Shown piece after piece: positions 9,107 to 17,620 of a stretch of 53,119 nt of DNA. The notes beneath the pieces were generated by a model, which did not search any database, had not been told where the DNA came from, and saw nothing but the letters and a program-made list of their open reading frames with translations. The position numbers were made by a program, and so were the translations under genes. The DNA comes from Candidatus Merdisoma merdipullorum (lineage in GTDB: Bacteria > Bacillota > Clostridia > Lachnospirales > Lachnospiraceae), in contig DVLE01000010.1 in assembly GCA_018715645.1 (NCBI GenBank), positions 1 to 53,119 on the forward strand, read 5' to 3'. The number at the start of each line of letters is the position of its first letter. Within the stretch, counting starts at the first letter, position 1.

Positions 9107-9792
9107 ACGTTCGCCACCTTTCCCTCCAGTCTCCCTCTCAGGGCCATGAGAAGTCCCACGGTGATAATCAGAGAAGGCAGGATGAAGTTGCTGCCGCCAA
9201 AGATCAGAAGGCAGACGACGGAGGAGCAAAGGCCGATGACAGCCGGAAGATGCGAACGGGCCTCTCTCCACTGATCCACGAAAATCGTGATGAAAAGAGC
9301 GGTCATCGCAAAATCGATGCCCGTCATATCAAAGGGAAGCATCTGTCCCAAAACCGCGCCCAGTACAGAGCCGGCAATCCAATAAAGCTGATCAAAAAGT
9401 GAAATCAGGAACATGACCTTTTTCTCATCCATTCCCTCCGGTGTCTTCAGGGAACAGAGCAGCGAATAAGTCTCGTCTGTCAGGGAAAAGACCATGTACG
9501 GGTAGGTCTTCATTTTGCGGAACTTCTCCACAAAGCTAAGTCCGTAGAAGGCGTGGCGGCTGTTGATCAGCAGCGTCATTACCGCAATCACGGGAAGGCT
9601 TGTCCCGCCGCTAAGGAAATCCACCAGAACGAACTGAATGGATCCGGCATAGACAATCGCGCTGGAAAGAAACGCCCACCAAAAGCTGTAGCCCGCCTCC
9701 TGAAGAAGCAGGCCGAAGGCAAAGCCTAAGAACAGATACCCCAAAAGAACGGGAATCGTTTTGTAAAATACATATTTCATTGTCTGTTTCAT
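9103..9792 (-). CDS. azlC: AzlC-family branched-chain amino acid exporter
   Basis: About 229 residues, an integral membrane protein of the AzlC family. It has the conserved beginning IPVLLGYLFLGFAFGLLLQ, then SSAIVYAGSIQFVLV and LLINSRHAFYGLS. AzlC with AzlD exports leucine, isoleucine, valine and analogues. The start is uncertain. An upstream TTG at 9801, the ATG at 9792 and the ATG at 9780 are all in frame; the ATG at 9792 has an AAGTGAG sequence about 11 nt upstream. The gene is coupled to azlD by a 4-bp overlap, and a small membrane-protein gene precedes it. Confidence 0.88.
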   Translation of the reverse strand: MKQTMKYVFYKTIPVLLGYLFLGFAFGLLLQEAGYSFWWAFLSSAIVYAGSIQFVLVDFLSGGTSLPVIAVMTLLINSRHAFYGLSFVEKFRKMKTYPYMVFSLTDETYSLLCSLKTPEGMDEKKVMFLISLFDQLYWIAGSVLGAVLGQMLPFDMTGIDFAMTALFITIFVDQWREARSHLPAVIGLCSSVVCLLIFGGSNFILPSLIITVGLLMALRGRLEGKVANV

Positions 9793-9818
9793 CTTACGCA
9801 AATCTCACTTCTAATATT

Positions 9819-10109
9819 TCATTCATCGGATACCCTGACTGCGTCCACCGCTTTCGACCAGGCTTCCTTCAAATCAAATTCCGCGGTCAGATCCCTCTCT
9901 ATCTCCGCGTAGATCCGGCTGCTGTTCCATACGCCTACGGAAGCCTTTGTGTAATCCAGAATCACATAGGCTACAAAAAGGCAAATACAGATATAAAAAC
10001 GGATCCGGAAAAAGGCGCCGCCCGATGGTTCCTCCTCTGAAGGCGCCTCTCCCCGCTGTTCCAGCAGCATCTTGCGGTACTGCCCGCCCCGCCTCTCATT
10101 TTTCGCCAT
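9819..10109 (-). CDS. Small single-span membrane protein, unknown
   Basis: About 96 residues. The basic, hydrophilic N-terminus (MAKNERRGGQYRKMLLEQR) is followed by one hydrophobic helix (IRFYICICLFVAYVILDY) and a charged C-terminal tail, DLTAEFDLKEAWSKAVDAV. The ATG at 10109 is preferred because GGGAAG lies 8 nt upstream; an in-frame GTG at 10127 is possible. I do not recognise the family. It lies between hisIE and azlC on the same strand, so it may be transcribed with either. Confidence 0.6.
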   Translation of the reverse strand: MAKNERRGGQYRKMLLEQRGEAPSEEEPSGGAFFRIRFYICICLFVAYVILDYTKASVGVWNSSRIYAEIERDLTAEFDLKEAWSKAVDAVRVSDE

Positions 10110-10122
10110 AACCGCACTTCCC

Positions 10123-10194
10123 GTCACATATCACGTCTTACTTTATCCTATGTGACAGACAAAGCACGTATGAAAAAGAATTTTCTGTCTGTCA
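10123..10194 (-). promoter_or_regulatory. Two mutually exclusive stem-loops after hisIE
   Basis: In minus-strand order, stem A pairs 10194-10186 with 10161-10153 (9 bp, TGACAGACA/TGTCTGTCA). Stem B pairs 10156-10149 with 10130-10123 (8 bp, GTCACATA/TATGTGAC). They share four bases, so only one can form fully. Stem A overlaps the hisIE stop codon. No strong T run follows either stem, so this is not a simple terminator. It may be an RNA switch, a processing site or a protein-binding dyad. Confidence 0.4.
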
Positions 10195-11286
10195 GCGGTT
10201 CGCAAGTTCCGCCGTAATATCCTCCCAGGTCACTCCCCGCTCCACCATTAAAACCATGGCGTGATAGAGCAGATCCGACATTTCGTACTTAATCTCCTCC
10301 GGATCGGGGTTCTTGGCCGCGATCACAAGCTCTGTGGCTTCCTCTCCCACTTTCTTCAGAATCTTATCGATTCCCTTGTCGAACAGATAATTCGTATAGG
10401 AGCCCTCCTTCGGGTGCGCCTTTCGGTCCGCAATGACCTTATAGACGTCCTCGAATACCTTCAAGGGATTCGTATTCTTATATTCCGTCTTTGCGATCTC
10501 GTGAAAGAAGCAGGATTTGCTGCCCGTATGGCAGGCCGCTCCTGTCTGAGATACCTTTGCAAGAATCGTATCGCAGTCGCAGTCCACGATCAGCTCCTTC
10601 ACATACTGGTAATGACCGCTGGTAAGCCCTTTGAGCCAAAGCTCTTTCCGGCTTCTGCTCCAATAGGTCATTTTCCCTGTCTCTATGGTCTTCTGAAAAG
10701 CTTCTTCGTTCATATAGGCCACCATCAGGACTTCATCCGTCCGGTAATCCTGAACCACGACGGGAACCAGACCATCCGGTCCGAGCTTAAATTCCGACCA
10801 TTCCATGTTGCAGTCAAGGGGATGCAGGCGTTCCTCAAAGGGCTTCAGCTCGTTGATATAGATCAGCTCGCTTACATACTCCTCCACCAGAGCCGCCGGG
10901 GCGCTGACGATGTCGGAGCTGTCTACAGAAGCCGCGATCTTTTCCTTTCCAAATCTCTTGGAGGCTTCCTCGGTCAGATCGATATTATCCTGTCTTGCGT
11001 AGTTCAGGACAGCCTTTGCGCAGCCCGCATAGAGAATCTTCTTCACATCTTCCAGTCTGCGCACGCGGCCTCCCGCCTTCACAGGCGCCTCCGAGACACG
11101 GCAGATTTCTTTCAGCGCGCCGATGGAAAGCTCATGATCCTCGTCGGCGTCCGACAAATCAAAGACGAGGATCTCGTCGGCCCCATTGTCGCTGTAATAT
11201 CTGGCAAGAGCCGCCGGTTCCTTCTCCTCCTGTCCCTTTACCTTTCCGGCCAGCAGCCGGATGATCGCTACGTTTCGTTCGCTCAT
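10192..11286 (-). CDS. hisIE: HisIE bifunctional enzyme with N-terminal HisA/HisF-like half-barrel
   Basis: 364 residues in three parts. Residues 1 to about 165 look like half of a HisA/HisF beta/alpha barrel: [14 protein letters not shown], then [19 protein letters not shown]. The first-strand motif that holds the catalytic Asp in HisF (CLDVKDGRVVKG) is replaced by [11 protein letters not shown], so barrel catalysis is unlikely. About 185-290 is HisI, phosphoribosyl-AMP cyclohydrolase, with metal Cys/Asp ligands in VDCDCD and [14 protein letters not shown]. About 290-364 is HisE, phosphoribosyl-ATP pyrophosphohydrolase, with [16 protein letters not shown]. Together HisI and HisE do steps 2 and 3 of histidine synthesis. 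The start at 11286 follows GGAAG and lies just beyond the hisB stop; longer in-frame starts run into hisB. Confidence 0.92.
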   Translation of the reverse strand: MSERNVAIIRLLAGKVKGQEEKEPAALARYYSDNGADEILVFDLSDADEDHELSIGALKEICRVSEAPVKAGGRVRRLEDVKKILYAGCAKAVLNYARQDNIDLTEEASKRFGKEKIAASVDSSDIVSAPAALVEEYVSELIYINELKPFEERLHPLDCNMEWSEFKLGPDGLVPVVVQDYRTDEVLMVAYMNEEAFQKTIETGKMTYWSRSRKELWLKGLTSGHYQYVKELIVDCDCDTILAKVSQTGAACHTGSKSCFFHEIAKTEYKNTNPLKVFEDVYKVIADRKAHPKEGSYTNYLFDKGIDKILKKVGEEATELVIAAKNPDPEEIKYEMSDLLYHAMVLMVERGVTWEDITAELANR

Positions 11287-11287
11287 A

Positions 11288-11875
11288 TCAAAGACTTCCT
11301 TTCGTTGACAATACATCCGTGATTCGCGGATCGCGGGCAACCGCCATATCGAGAGCCTTGGCAAAGGCCTTGAACATTCCTTCGATCATGTGATGGCTGT
11401 TGCCGCCTGAGAGTATTTTAAAATGCAGATTCATGCCTGCGCTGTAAGAAACGGCGTAGAAAAATTCTTTCACCATTTCCGTATCCATCTCTCCCACTCT
11501 CTCTGTGGGAAATACCGCGTCGGACACATAGTAGGGGCGTCCTGACAAATCCAGAGAGCAGAGAACCAGGGATTCATCCATCGGAAGAATACAGGTTCCA
11601 TAACGCACGATTCCCTTCTTGTCTCCCACTGCCTCACGGATAGCCTGTCCCAGCACGATGCCCGTGTCTTCTATGGTGTGGTGGCAGTCCACCTCCAGAT
11701 CTCCTCTCACCCTGCACTCCAGATCAAAAAGTCCATGGCGGGCGAAGCCGTCAAGCATATGATCGAAAAAACCGATCCCCGTGGAAATGTCCGATTTTCC
11801 GCTGCCGTCTAAGCGCAAGGTGACAGCTACGTCCGTTTCTTTCGTGGTCCTTGTGACCGTCGCCGTCCGTTCCAT
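11288..11875 (-). CDS. hisB: Imidazoleglycerol-phosphate dehydratase
   Basis: 195 residues, a monofunctional HisB of normal bacterial length. It has the metal-binding His motifs [22 protein letters not shown] and the C-terminal [14 protein letters not shown]. It dehydrates imidazole glycerol phosphate to imidazole acetol phosphate. The ATG at 11875 is preceded by AAGGAGGGCTGAC, which includes the hisD stop one base before it, so translation is tightly coupled. An in-frame start at 11896 lies inside hisD and is not needed. Confidence 0.96.
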   Translation of the reverse strand: MERTATVTRTTKETDVAVTLRLDGSGKSDISTGIGFFDHMLDGFARHGLFDLECRVRGDLEVDCHHTIEDTGIVLGQAIREAVGDKKGIVRYGTCILPMDESLVLCSLDLSGRPYYVSDAVFPTERVGEMDTEMVKEFFYAVSYSAGMNLHFKILSGGNSHHMIEGMFKAFAKALDMAVARDPRITDVLSTKGSL

Positions 11876-11876
11876 G

Positions 11877-13178
11877 TCAGCCCTCCTTTTTTTCAAACCT
11901 TACCGCTATGGAATTGGCATGAGCCGTAAGCTGCTCCGCCTTCGCAAAAGTTTCTATATCTTCATGCACTGTTTCCAGAGCTTCCCTGGAATAATAGACA
12001 ATGCTGGATTTCTTGATAAAGTCGTCTACGCTCAAGGGCGAGAAGAACTTTGCGGTTCCGTTGGTGGGAAGCACATGGTTCGGTCCCGCGAAATAATCGC
12101 CCAGAGGCTCGCTTGCATATTCTCCGATGAAGATCGCTCCGGCGTTGCGGATTTTTGTCATGACCTGGAACGGATCCCGTGTAACGATTTCCAGATGCTC
12201 GGAAGCAATCTCATTGGCGGCGGCGATGGCCTCCTCCATGTCTTCCGCGATCAGAATGTATCCGTAATTTTCCAGGGACTTTTCCAGAATCGCTTTTCTT
12301 GAGAGCTTCTCCAGAAATCCATCTATCTCCTTTTGTACCTGCTCTGCCAGCTCCCGGCTGGTGGTCACCAGGATAGCGGAGGCCATCTCGTCATGCTCCG
12401 CCTGGGACAAAAGATCGGCCGCCACAAAACGGGGATTGGCAGTATCGTCAGCCAGCACCAGGATCTCGCTTGGCCCGGCGATGGAGTCGATGCTCACAAA
12501 GCCGTATACGGCTTTCTTCGCAAGGGCTACGTAAATATTTCCGGGACCTACGATCTTGTCCACCTTCGGTACGCTTTCTGTTCCGTACGCGAGAGCTGCA
12601 ATGGCCTGAGCGCCGCCCGCCTTGTAGATCTCGTCAGCCCCTGCCTCGCAGGCAGCCACCAGAGTATTCGCGCAGACCTTTCCATCCTTTCCCGGCGGCG
12701 TCGTCATGACAATCCGGTCCACGCCGGCCACTTTAGCCGGAACGATATTCATCAGTACGGAAGAAGGATAGACGGCCTTTCCGCCCGGCACGTAGACGCC
12801 GCAGGTGGCAAGAGGCGTGATCTTCTGACCAAGCAGCGTTCCGTCCGGCTTGCTGTCGAACCAACTGTACCGCTTCTGTTTCTCATGGTAGCTTCGGATG
12901 TTTACGAGAGCTTTCCGGATTACCTCCAAAAGCGCGGGATCCACCAGGCGGTACGCCTCCTCGATCTCCTCCTTTGTGACGCGGATGCTTTCGGCATCGA
13001 TCTTCGCGCCATCAAACCGTTCCGTATAGGCAAACAGAGCCTTGTCGCCGTTCTCCTTCACATCTTCCAGAATCGCGTTTACCCTGTCCGCATACTCTCC
13101 ATAGTGATTGGGGCTTCTTTTCAGCAGCTCGTCCAGGAGATTTTTTTTGCTGTTCTCATCCAGTGTGATTACTCTCAT
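11877..13178 (-). CDS. hisD: Histidinol dehydrogenase
   Basis: 433 residues, matching the family length. Recognisable segments include CGVYVPGGKAVYPSSVLMN, IVGPGNIYVALAKK, DSIAGPSEILVLAD and SQAEHDEMASAILVT, with the catalytic Glu/His region ASEHLEI. It oxidises L-histidinol to L-histidine with two NAD+, the last two steps of the pathway. Its ATG overlaps the stop of the upstream acyltransferase by 4 bp (ATGA), and hisB follows at 1 bp, so the genes form one translationally coupled operon. Confidence 0.97.
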   Translation of the reverse strand: MRVITLDENSKKNLLDELLKRSPNHYGEYADRVNAILEDVKENGDKALFAYTERFDGAKIDAESIRVTKEEIEEAYRLVDPALLEVIRKALVNIRSYHEKQKRYSWFDSKPDGTLLGQKITPLATCGVYVPGGKAVYPSSVLMNIVPAKVAGVDRIVMTTPPGKDGKVCANTLVAACEAGADEIYKAGGAQAIAALAYGTESVPKVDKIVGPGNIYVALAKKAVYGFVSIDSIAGPSEILVLADDTANPRFVAADLLSQAEHDEMASAILVTTSRELAEQVQKEIDGFLEKLSRKAILEKSLENYGYILIAEDMEEAIAAANEIASEHLEIVTRDPFQVMTKIRNAGAIFIGEYASEPLGDYFAGPNHVLPTNGTAKFFSPLSVDDFIKKSSIVYYSREALETVHEDIETFAKAEQLTAHANSIAVRFEKKEG

Positions 13179-14224
13179 AGCTTCCTCCCAAGCAAATATC
13201 CAAAATACCGGTTAAAAATCCATACAATCGGAATCTCCGCCACGCAGACGAACACAGCGACGCCAAGATTAAAGACAGGCTGCGGCAGCGGAATCCGGTT
13301 ATCGATAAAAAACATTCCCAGTGATATATAGTATACCACGAAAAAGGTGGCGTGTGTACACATAATCACAAGCGAGTTTCTGCCAAGCCAGGTCAGAATC
13401 CGACTTGCAGGAAGCGCCCGCAGCAGGCACAGAAGTCCCGTTGAGGATAAAAGAGCCGTCAGATAGTGGAGCGGCTCCACATACAGATAGTGGAGATCAA
13501 AGACCGATGCTTTTAAAGCCAAAAGTCCTCCCGGTATCAAGAGAAAGGCCATGCAAAGGCAAAGGGCCTTTCTTCCTTTCTTTCCCCCGGAAAAAAACTT
13601 CTCCTCCAAAGCTCCCAGATACCAGCCCATTAAAAGGAAAGGCATGGCAAGAAGTCCGCGCAGCAGGGTAATCAAAAGATCGAGGCCCGTATAAGCCGCG
13701 AGGCTTAAATCCATGGACGCATACCGGTCCAGTTCAAAGGCTACCGTGACGCCATAGGCGGCCACAGCCAGTATCAGCACGGCCAGATTCCGAAAGGCCG
13801 GCCGCAGGCTTTTATCCAGAACCAGGAACACGGCTCCGGCGATAAAATAGGCCGGCAGAAACCACAGAATATGAATGCCGTAGCCCGTGGCAGCATCCAC
13901 ATACTGCCTTGCAAGCTGGGAAGACGTCAGGCTTTCCGAGCCCAGAAAAAAACTTAAGGTATTCATGGTCAGAAGCATCAGGGTGAAGGAGGCGTAGGGG
14001 AGCAGGCTTCCTCTGGCCTTTCCGGCAAGAGCCGTGAAAAACGGCTTTTTCTCGTCCCGCTTCACATAGGACAGCACTCCTCCCACGATGAAAAACAAGG
14101 GCATATGAAAGGAGGAGATCCATTTCAGGCTATCCTCCTGTATATATTCAATATGGCCAAGGATGACGAGAAAGATTCCCACACCCTTCGCCATATCCAG
14201 ATAATCCAGTCTTTTACGCGGCAT
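13175..14224 (-). CDS. Acyltransferase-3 family membrane protein embedded in the his operon
   Basis: 349 residues with about ten membrane segments. The N-terminus has the family motif RLDYLDMAKGVGIFLVILGH (RxxxLDxxKGxxI...H), and SFHMPLFFIVGG follows. These are marks of acyltransferase-3 (YeiB/OafA/NodX-like) enzymes that move acyl groups onto surface sugars. It lies 27 bp after hisZG and its stop overlaps the hisD start by 4 bp, so it must be expressed with the histidine genes. No link between surface acylation and histidine synthesis is known to me. It may be a passenger acquired into the operon. Confidence 0.85.
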   Translation of the reverse strand: MPRKRLDYLDMAKGVGIFLVILGHIEYIQEDSLKWISSFHMPLFFIVGGVLSYVKRDEKKPFFTALAGKARGSLLPYASFTLMLLTMNTLSFFLGSESLTSSQLARQYVDAATGYGIHILWFLPAYFIAGAVFLVLDKSLRPAFRNLAVLILAVAAYGVTVAFELDRYASMDLSLAAYTGLDLLITLLRGLLAMPFLLMGWYLGALEEKFFSGGKKGRKALCLCMAFLLIPGGLLALKASVFDLHYLYVEPLHYLTALLSSTGLLCLLRALPASRILTWLGRNSLVIMCTHATFFVVYYISLGMFFIDNRIPLPQPVFNLGVAVFVCVAEIPIVWIFNRYFGYLLGRKL

Positions 14225-14251
14225 GAAATCCTCCTGTCTGTCCCCGGATGT

Positions 14252-15907
14252 TCAGGAAAGCGCTTTCTTCAGCTCCTGAATCAGCTTTGTGATCCGCTCC
14301 GACTCCATCTTCATGCTCACCTGGTTGACTACCATGCGTGCGGAAAGAGGCATGATTTCCTCCAGGACTTCCAGGCCATTTTCCCGCAGGGTAGATCCCG
14401 TCTCCACAATATCCACGATCACTTCCGAAAGTCCCACCAGGGGCGCAAGCTCGATGGAACCGTTCAGCTTGATGATTTCCACGGTCTGGTGCTTTTGATT
14501 GTAGAAATAATCCTTGGCAATGTCAGGATACTTGGTGGCCACCCGGATCTGTTCCTGATGGGCAAGCTTTTCCCTTGCCGACGCCGGGCCGCAGACGCAC
14601 ATCCTGCACTTTCCAAAGCCCAGATCAAGCACCTCGTACATCTTCCGGCCTTCCTCCACCAGCGTGTCCTTTCCTACGACGCCGATGTCCGCCGCGCCGT
14701 ACTCCACGTAGGTCGGCACATCGGGTCCCTTTGCCAGGAAGAATTTCAGCTTCAGATCTTCGTTTACAAATATCAGTTTCCGGCTGTCCGGATCCTTCAT
14801 TTCCTCACAGGTGATTCCCACCTTTTCCAAAAGCTCCAGGGTTTTCTTCGCGAGACGTCCTTTTGTCAGAGCAAAGGTCAGATACCGCTTTCCTTCCGGT
14901 CCCGCGGCCTCTCTGCGGCTGTATTCGCCGTTCAGCGCGCGCTGAAGCTGGTCTACGACGATGGCGAACCCTACCGCCGGAAGCTGCCGTCCAAAATGAG
15001 ACAGCAGGGTGTCGTAACGTCCTCCCTTGGCGACCGGCTCTCCGTACCCATAAGAGTACGCACGGAAAACAATACCCGTATAGTAGTTATATTTACTCAG
15101 CATACTTAAGTCAAAGCTGATATATTTCTCGAAGCCTTTTTCCTTCAGCCCTTCATAAATGGCTTCCAGACGGGAAAGAGCTTCCAGAGCCTCCGGATTT
15201 TCCGTAAGCGCCCTTGCCCTCGCGGTCACCTCCGTGGTTCCCGAAAGCGTCGTCATTTCCAGAAAGGTTTCCCGAAGCCTGGGCGACAGCTCATAGTCGG
15301 CCAGCAATTCCTCCGCTCCGAAGCGGTTCTTATCGGAAATCAGTCTCCGAAGACTCTCCTCCGCCTCGTTTCCGATGCCGGCTTCTTTCAGAAGGGCTTT
15401 AAAAAACTGAACCTGACCGATGCTGACTTGAAACTCCTCAAGGCCCGCCGCCTGCAAGGCTTCCACCAGTACGGAAAGAAGCTCCACATCCGAGGCTACG
15501 CTGCCCTCTCCCATAAGCTCCGCTCCAAGCTGCGTGGTCTCCTTCAAGCGTCCCTGATACTTGTCATAGTTGATAAAGGTATTTCCCATATAACAGAGAC
15601 GGATCGGCGTCTCGTCATGGAAATATTTTGATACGGCGCGGGCGATGGACGGCGTCATATCCGGCCGCAGCGCCAGCGTGTTTCCTTCTTTGTCAAAAAA
15701 TTTGTAAAGCTCCCTGGAAGGGACGGTTCCCACTTCCCTGGAAAATACGTCAAAAAACTCAAAGGTGGGCGTCTCGATTCCCTGATAGCCCCGTCCTGCA
15801 AGGACGCGGTAAAGAAGCTGCTGCAGCTCAAATTTCTGCACAAACTCGCTTCCATAGATGTCCCGCACGCCTTCCGGTGTATGTAAGATCGGATTCTGGT
15901 TTTTCAT
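14252..15907 (-). CDS. hisZG: HisZ-HisG fusion: ATP phosphoribosyltransferase with regulatory subunit
   Basis: 551 residues in one uninterrupted frame. Residues 1 to about 330 are HisZ, a histidyl-tRNA-synthetase-like regulatory subunit ([39 protein letters not shown]). About 341-551 is a short-form HisG catalytic subunit ([32 protein letters not shown], and the PRPP loop [14 protein letters not shown]). Short HisG needs HisZ for activity and feedback inhibition, and they are normally separate chains forming a hetero-octamer. Here they are covalently joined. It catalyses the first, committed step of histidine synthesis. It is the first gene of the operon, with a good promoter upstream. Confidence 0.93.
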   Translation of the reverse strand: MKNQNPILHTPEGVRDIYGSEFVQKFELQQLLYRVLAGRGYQGIETPTFEFFDVFSREVGTVPSRELYKFFDKEGNTLALRPDMTPSIARAVSKYFHDETPIRLCYMGNTFINYDKYQGRLKETTQLGAELMGEGSVASDVELLSVLVEALQAAGLEEFQVSIGQVQFFKALLKEAGIGNEAEESLRRLISDKNRFGAEELLADYELSPRLRETFLEMTTLSGTTEVTARARALTENPEALEALSRLEAIYEGLKEKGFEKYISFDLSMLSKYNYYTGIVFRAYSYGYGEPVAKGGRYDTLLSHFGRQLPAVGFAIVVDQLQRALNGEYSRREAAGPEGKRYLTFALTKGRLAKKTLELLEKVGITCEEMKDPDSRKLIFVNEDLKLKFFLAKGPDVPTYVEYGAADIGVVGKDTLVEEGRKMYEVLDLGFGKCRMCVCGPASAREKLAHQEQIRVATKYPDIAKDYFYNQKHQTVEIIKLNGSIELAPLVGLSEVIVDIVETGSTLRENGLEVLEEIMPLSARMVVNQVSMKMESERITKLIQELKKALS

Positions 15908-15933
15908 ATTCCTGACTGCTCCTTATGATATAG

Positions 15934-16008
15934 CAGCAGCGGCAGTCCGGATACCAAGCTGCCGCTGCTAACCTTAATTATTATAGTGCAATCGCCTTCA
16001 AGCGTCAA
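15934..16008 (-). promoter_or_regulatory. his operon promoter and 5' leader hairpin
   Basis: TTGACG (16008-16003), a 17-bp spacer and TATAAT (15985-15980) on the minus strand form a near-consensus promoter; the -35 lies in the last codons of recU. The start should fall near 15973, giving a leader of about 65 nt. An 11-bp GC-rich stem (15935-15945 with 15959-15969) begins within a few bases of the predicted 5' end. No His-codon leader peptide, T-box or T run is visible in this short leader. Confidence 0.7.
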
Positions 16009-16525
16009 TCATCTTCTGAATCCCGTCCAGATAAGGGACCAGGTAACCGCCGTGAGGATTCAGCACAAAATCAGGGGAAAGTTCCTCATACCGGAAGCTT
16101 TTCCGGCCGCCGTTCACAGCCCTGTCCCAAAATTCACGCATTCTCCGGTAAGAGAGATAATAGAGTTCATTCCTATGCGTGAAAAAGAGAATCAGAAAGG
16201 CGATCCCCTCCTGCCGCTCAAAATCCTCCATAAACTTTACCTGATGCTCATGAATGTTCTGCAGCGGAAAGGTATCGCTGTCGCACTCCTTTGCGTCAAA
16301 GCAGACCGGAATCCCCTGTACGGCCCCGATGTAGTCCACCGTACTCTTTTGATCGAAATACGCCAGCGTAATATGGCGATGCTCCTTATCGATCCTGATA
16401 GGCGTGATAGGCGTCGGAACCTTCTGGATCAGCGCCAGGCCCTGTTCCCTGTACTTTTCGTTTGTACGGTTGATCAATTCCTCCAGGGTAGAACCCCGAA
16501 GGCCTCTGGAATTCCAAGTTGCCAT
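15998..16525 (-). CDS. recU: Holliday junction resolvase RecU
   Basis: 175 residues, slightly shorter than the Bacillus protein. RecU motifs are clear: RGLRGSTLEELINRTNEKYR at the N-terminus, the nuclease core DQKSTVDYIG and VCFDAKECDSDTFPL, and NIHEHQVKFM. The Asp, Asp-Glu/Lys residues in the core bind metal. RecU cuts four-way junctions during recombination repair and chromosome segregation in Firmicutes. It is often next to a penicillin-binding protein gene, but here it follows a DUF362 gene by 17 bp and probably shares its transcript. Its 3' end contains the -35 box of the his operon. Confidence 0.93.
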   Translation of the reverse strand: MATWNSRGLRGSTLEELINRTNEKYREQGLALIQKVPTPITPIRIDKEHRHITLAYFDQKSTVDYIGAVQGIPVCFDAKECDSDTFPLQNIHEHQVKFMEDFERQEGIAFLILFFTHRNELYYLSYRRMREFWDRAVNGGRKSFRYEELSPDFVLNPHGGYLVPYLDGIQKMIDA

Positions 16526-16542
16526 ACTGTTTGCTTTCCTTT

Positions 16543-17544
16543 CTACGCCTGGAAGGGAACCAGATCCTTGACTGCATCCTGAAGGGAAATCTCCTTGTCG
16601 TCATGATCGATGTCAATCAGACGGTAACGATCATTTCCCATATGAAGCTCTTTCATATAGCTAAGCTGGCGCAGCCCGTGACGGGACTCTATCCGTTCCA
16701 CAAGGGCGTGGTGTTCCTCCTCCTTCATCGCATAGACCAGATCCACGGACGCCTGGTCAATGGCCAGAATATCCTTGGAGGCCAGGATTCCCACATTCGG
16801 CGTCACCACGGGTTCTGCGGCCGTACCCTCGCAGTCACAGGAAACCGACATATTGCGCATCACATTGATATAGCTGATATGCTCGCCAAAATGGTCCACC
16901 ACAGCCTTTGCCGACTCTGTCATGCGCTCCATAAATTCCTCGTCGGAAATATCCCACATATCGTCGGAGCCCGGCGTCGTATGAATCCTGGCTTTTCCGA
17001 CGCGTCCGTCCGCGCAGCCGATGCCGATGTTCTTATTTGAGCCGCCAAAGCCGCCTTTGGAATGTCCCTTAAAATGCGTCAGCACAAACAGGGAATCGTA
17101 GTTTAAAATATTCTTTCCCATCTGCATCTCTGTAAACCATTTGCCATCTTTTACAGGCAGAGCGACCGTTCCATCCTCATCCATAATATCCACCGGGCAG
17201 AAAGTCCAGCCGTTGACCTTAAGGGTCTCTCGGTGCGCCTCCGTCGTATAGCGGCCTCCGTCATAGTAAGTATTCGTCTCTACAATCACCCCATCCGGAA
17301 GCTCCGCCTTAATCAGTTCTTCCACCCAGGGACGGGGAATGATATTGGGACCGTGAGGCTCTCCCGTGTGAAGCTTGATGCCTGTCTTTCCGGTCAGATT
17401 ATCGCAGATGCGCGCGTAGATTTTCTGAAGTCCTTTGGCGGAAAGATCTCTGGTAAAATAAACGACAGACTCCTCACCGCTCCTCTTTTCATAAGGAATG
17501 TAACGATCTCCTCCGGTACCCGGCGTTGGTTTCTGAATTGACAT
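16543..17544 (-). CDS. DUF362 domain protein
   Basis: 333 residues. The DUF362 pattern is seen in KTGIKLHTGEPHGPNIIPRP, then LTHFKGHSKGGFGGSNKNIG. The family is widespread in anaerobes and often carries ferredoxin-like 4Fe-4S motifs. Here I see only scattered Cys residues (for example SCDCEG) and no CxxCxxCxxxCP motif, so this is a cluster-free version. The biochemical role is unknown. A consensus-like promoter lies upstream and the ATG follows GGAGGAG. It likely forms a two-gene unit with recU. Confidence 0.8.
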   Translation of the reverse strand: MSIQKPTPGTGGDRYIPYEKRSGEESVVYFTRDLSAKGLQKIYARICDNLTGKTGIKLHTGEPHGPNIIPRPWVEELIKAELPDGVIVETNTYYDGGRYTTEAHRETLKVNGWTFCPVDIMDEDGTVALPVKDGKWFTEMQMGKNILNYDSLFVLTHFKGHSKGGFGGSNKNIGIGCADGRVGKARIHTTPGSDDMWDISDEEFMERMTESAKAVVDHFGEHISYINVMRNMSVSCDCEGTAAEPVVTPNVGILASKDILAIDQASVDLVYAMKEEEHHALVERIESRHGLRQLSYMKELHMGNDRYRLIDIDHDDKEISLQDAVKDLVPFQA

Positions 17545-17591
17545 AACAAACTCCTCCTTTTCCTGCCAACATAATGTTCACTACGCATTCC

Positions 17592-17620
17592 ATTATATCA
17601 TATCTTGCCAAAAATGGAAA
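17592..17620 (-). promoter_or_regulatory. Promoter of the DUF362-recU unit
   Basis: TTTCCA (17620-17615), a 17-bp spacer and TATAAT (17597-17592) on the minus strand, about 48 bp upstream of the start codon. The -35 lies in the end of the preceding acetyltransferase gene. Confidence 0.5.

Noticed and set aside
10261..11322. Plus-strand open frame of 353 codons opposite hisIE
   Set aside because: Antisense shadow of a well-conserved gene; no motif and no start signal.
15908..15997. Histidine T-box or leader-peptide attenuator before hisZG
   Set aside because: The leader is only about 65 nt, with no run of His codons and no terminator T run.
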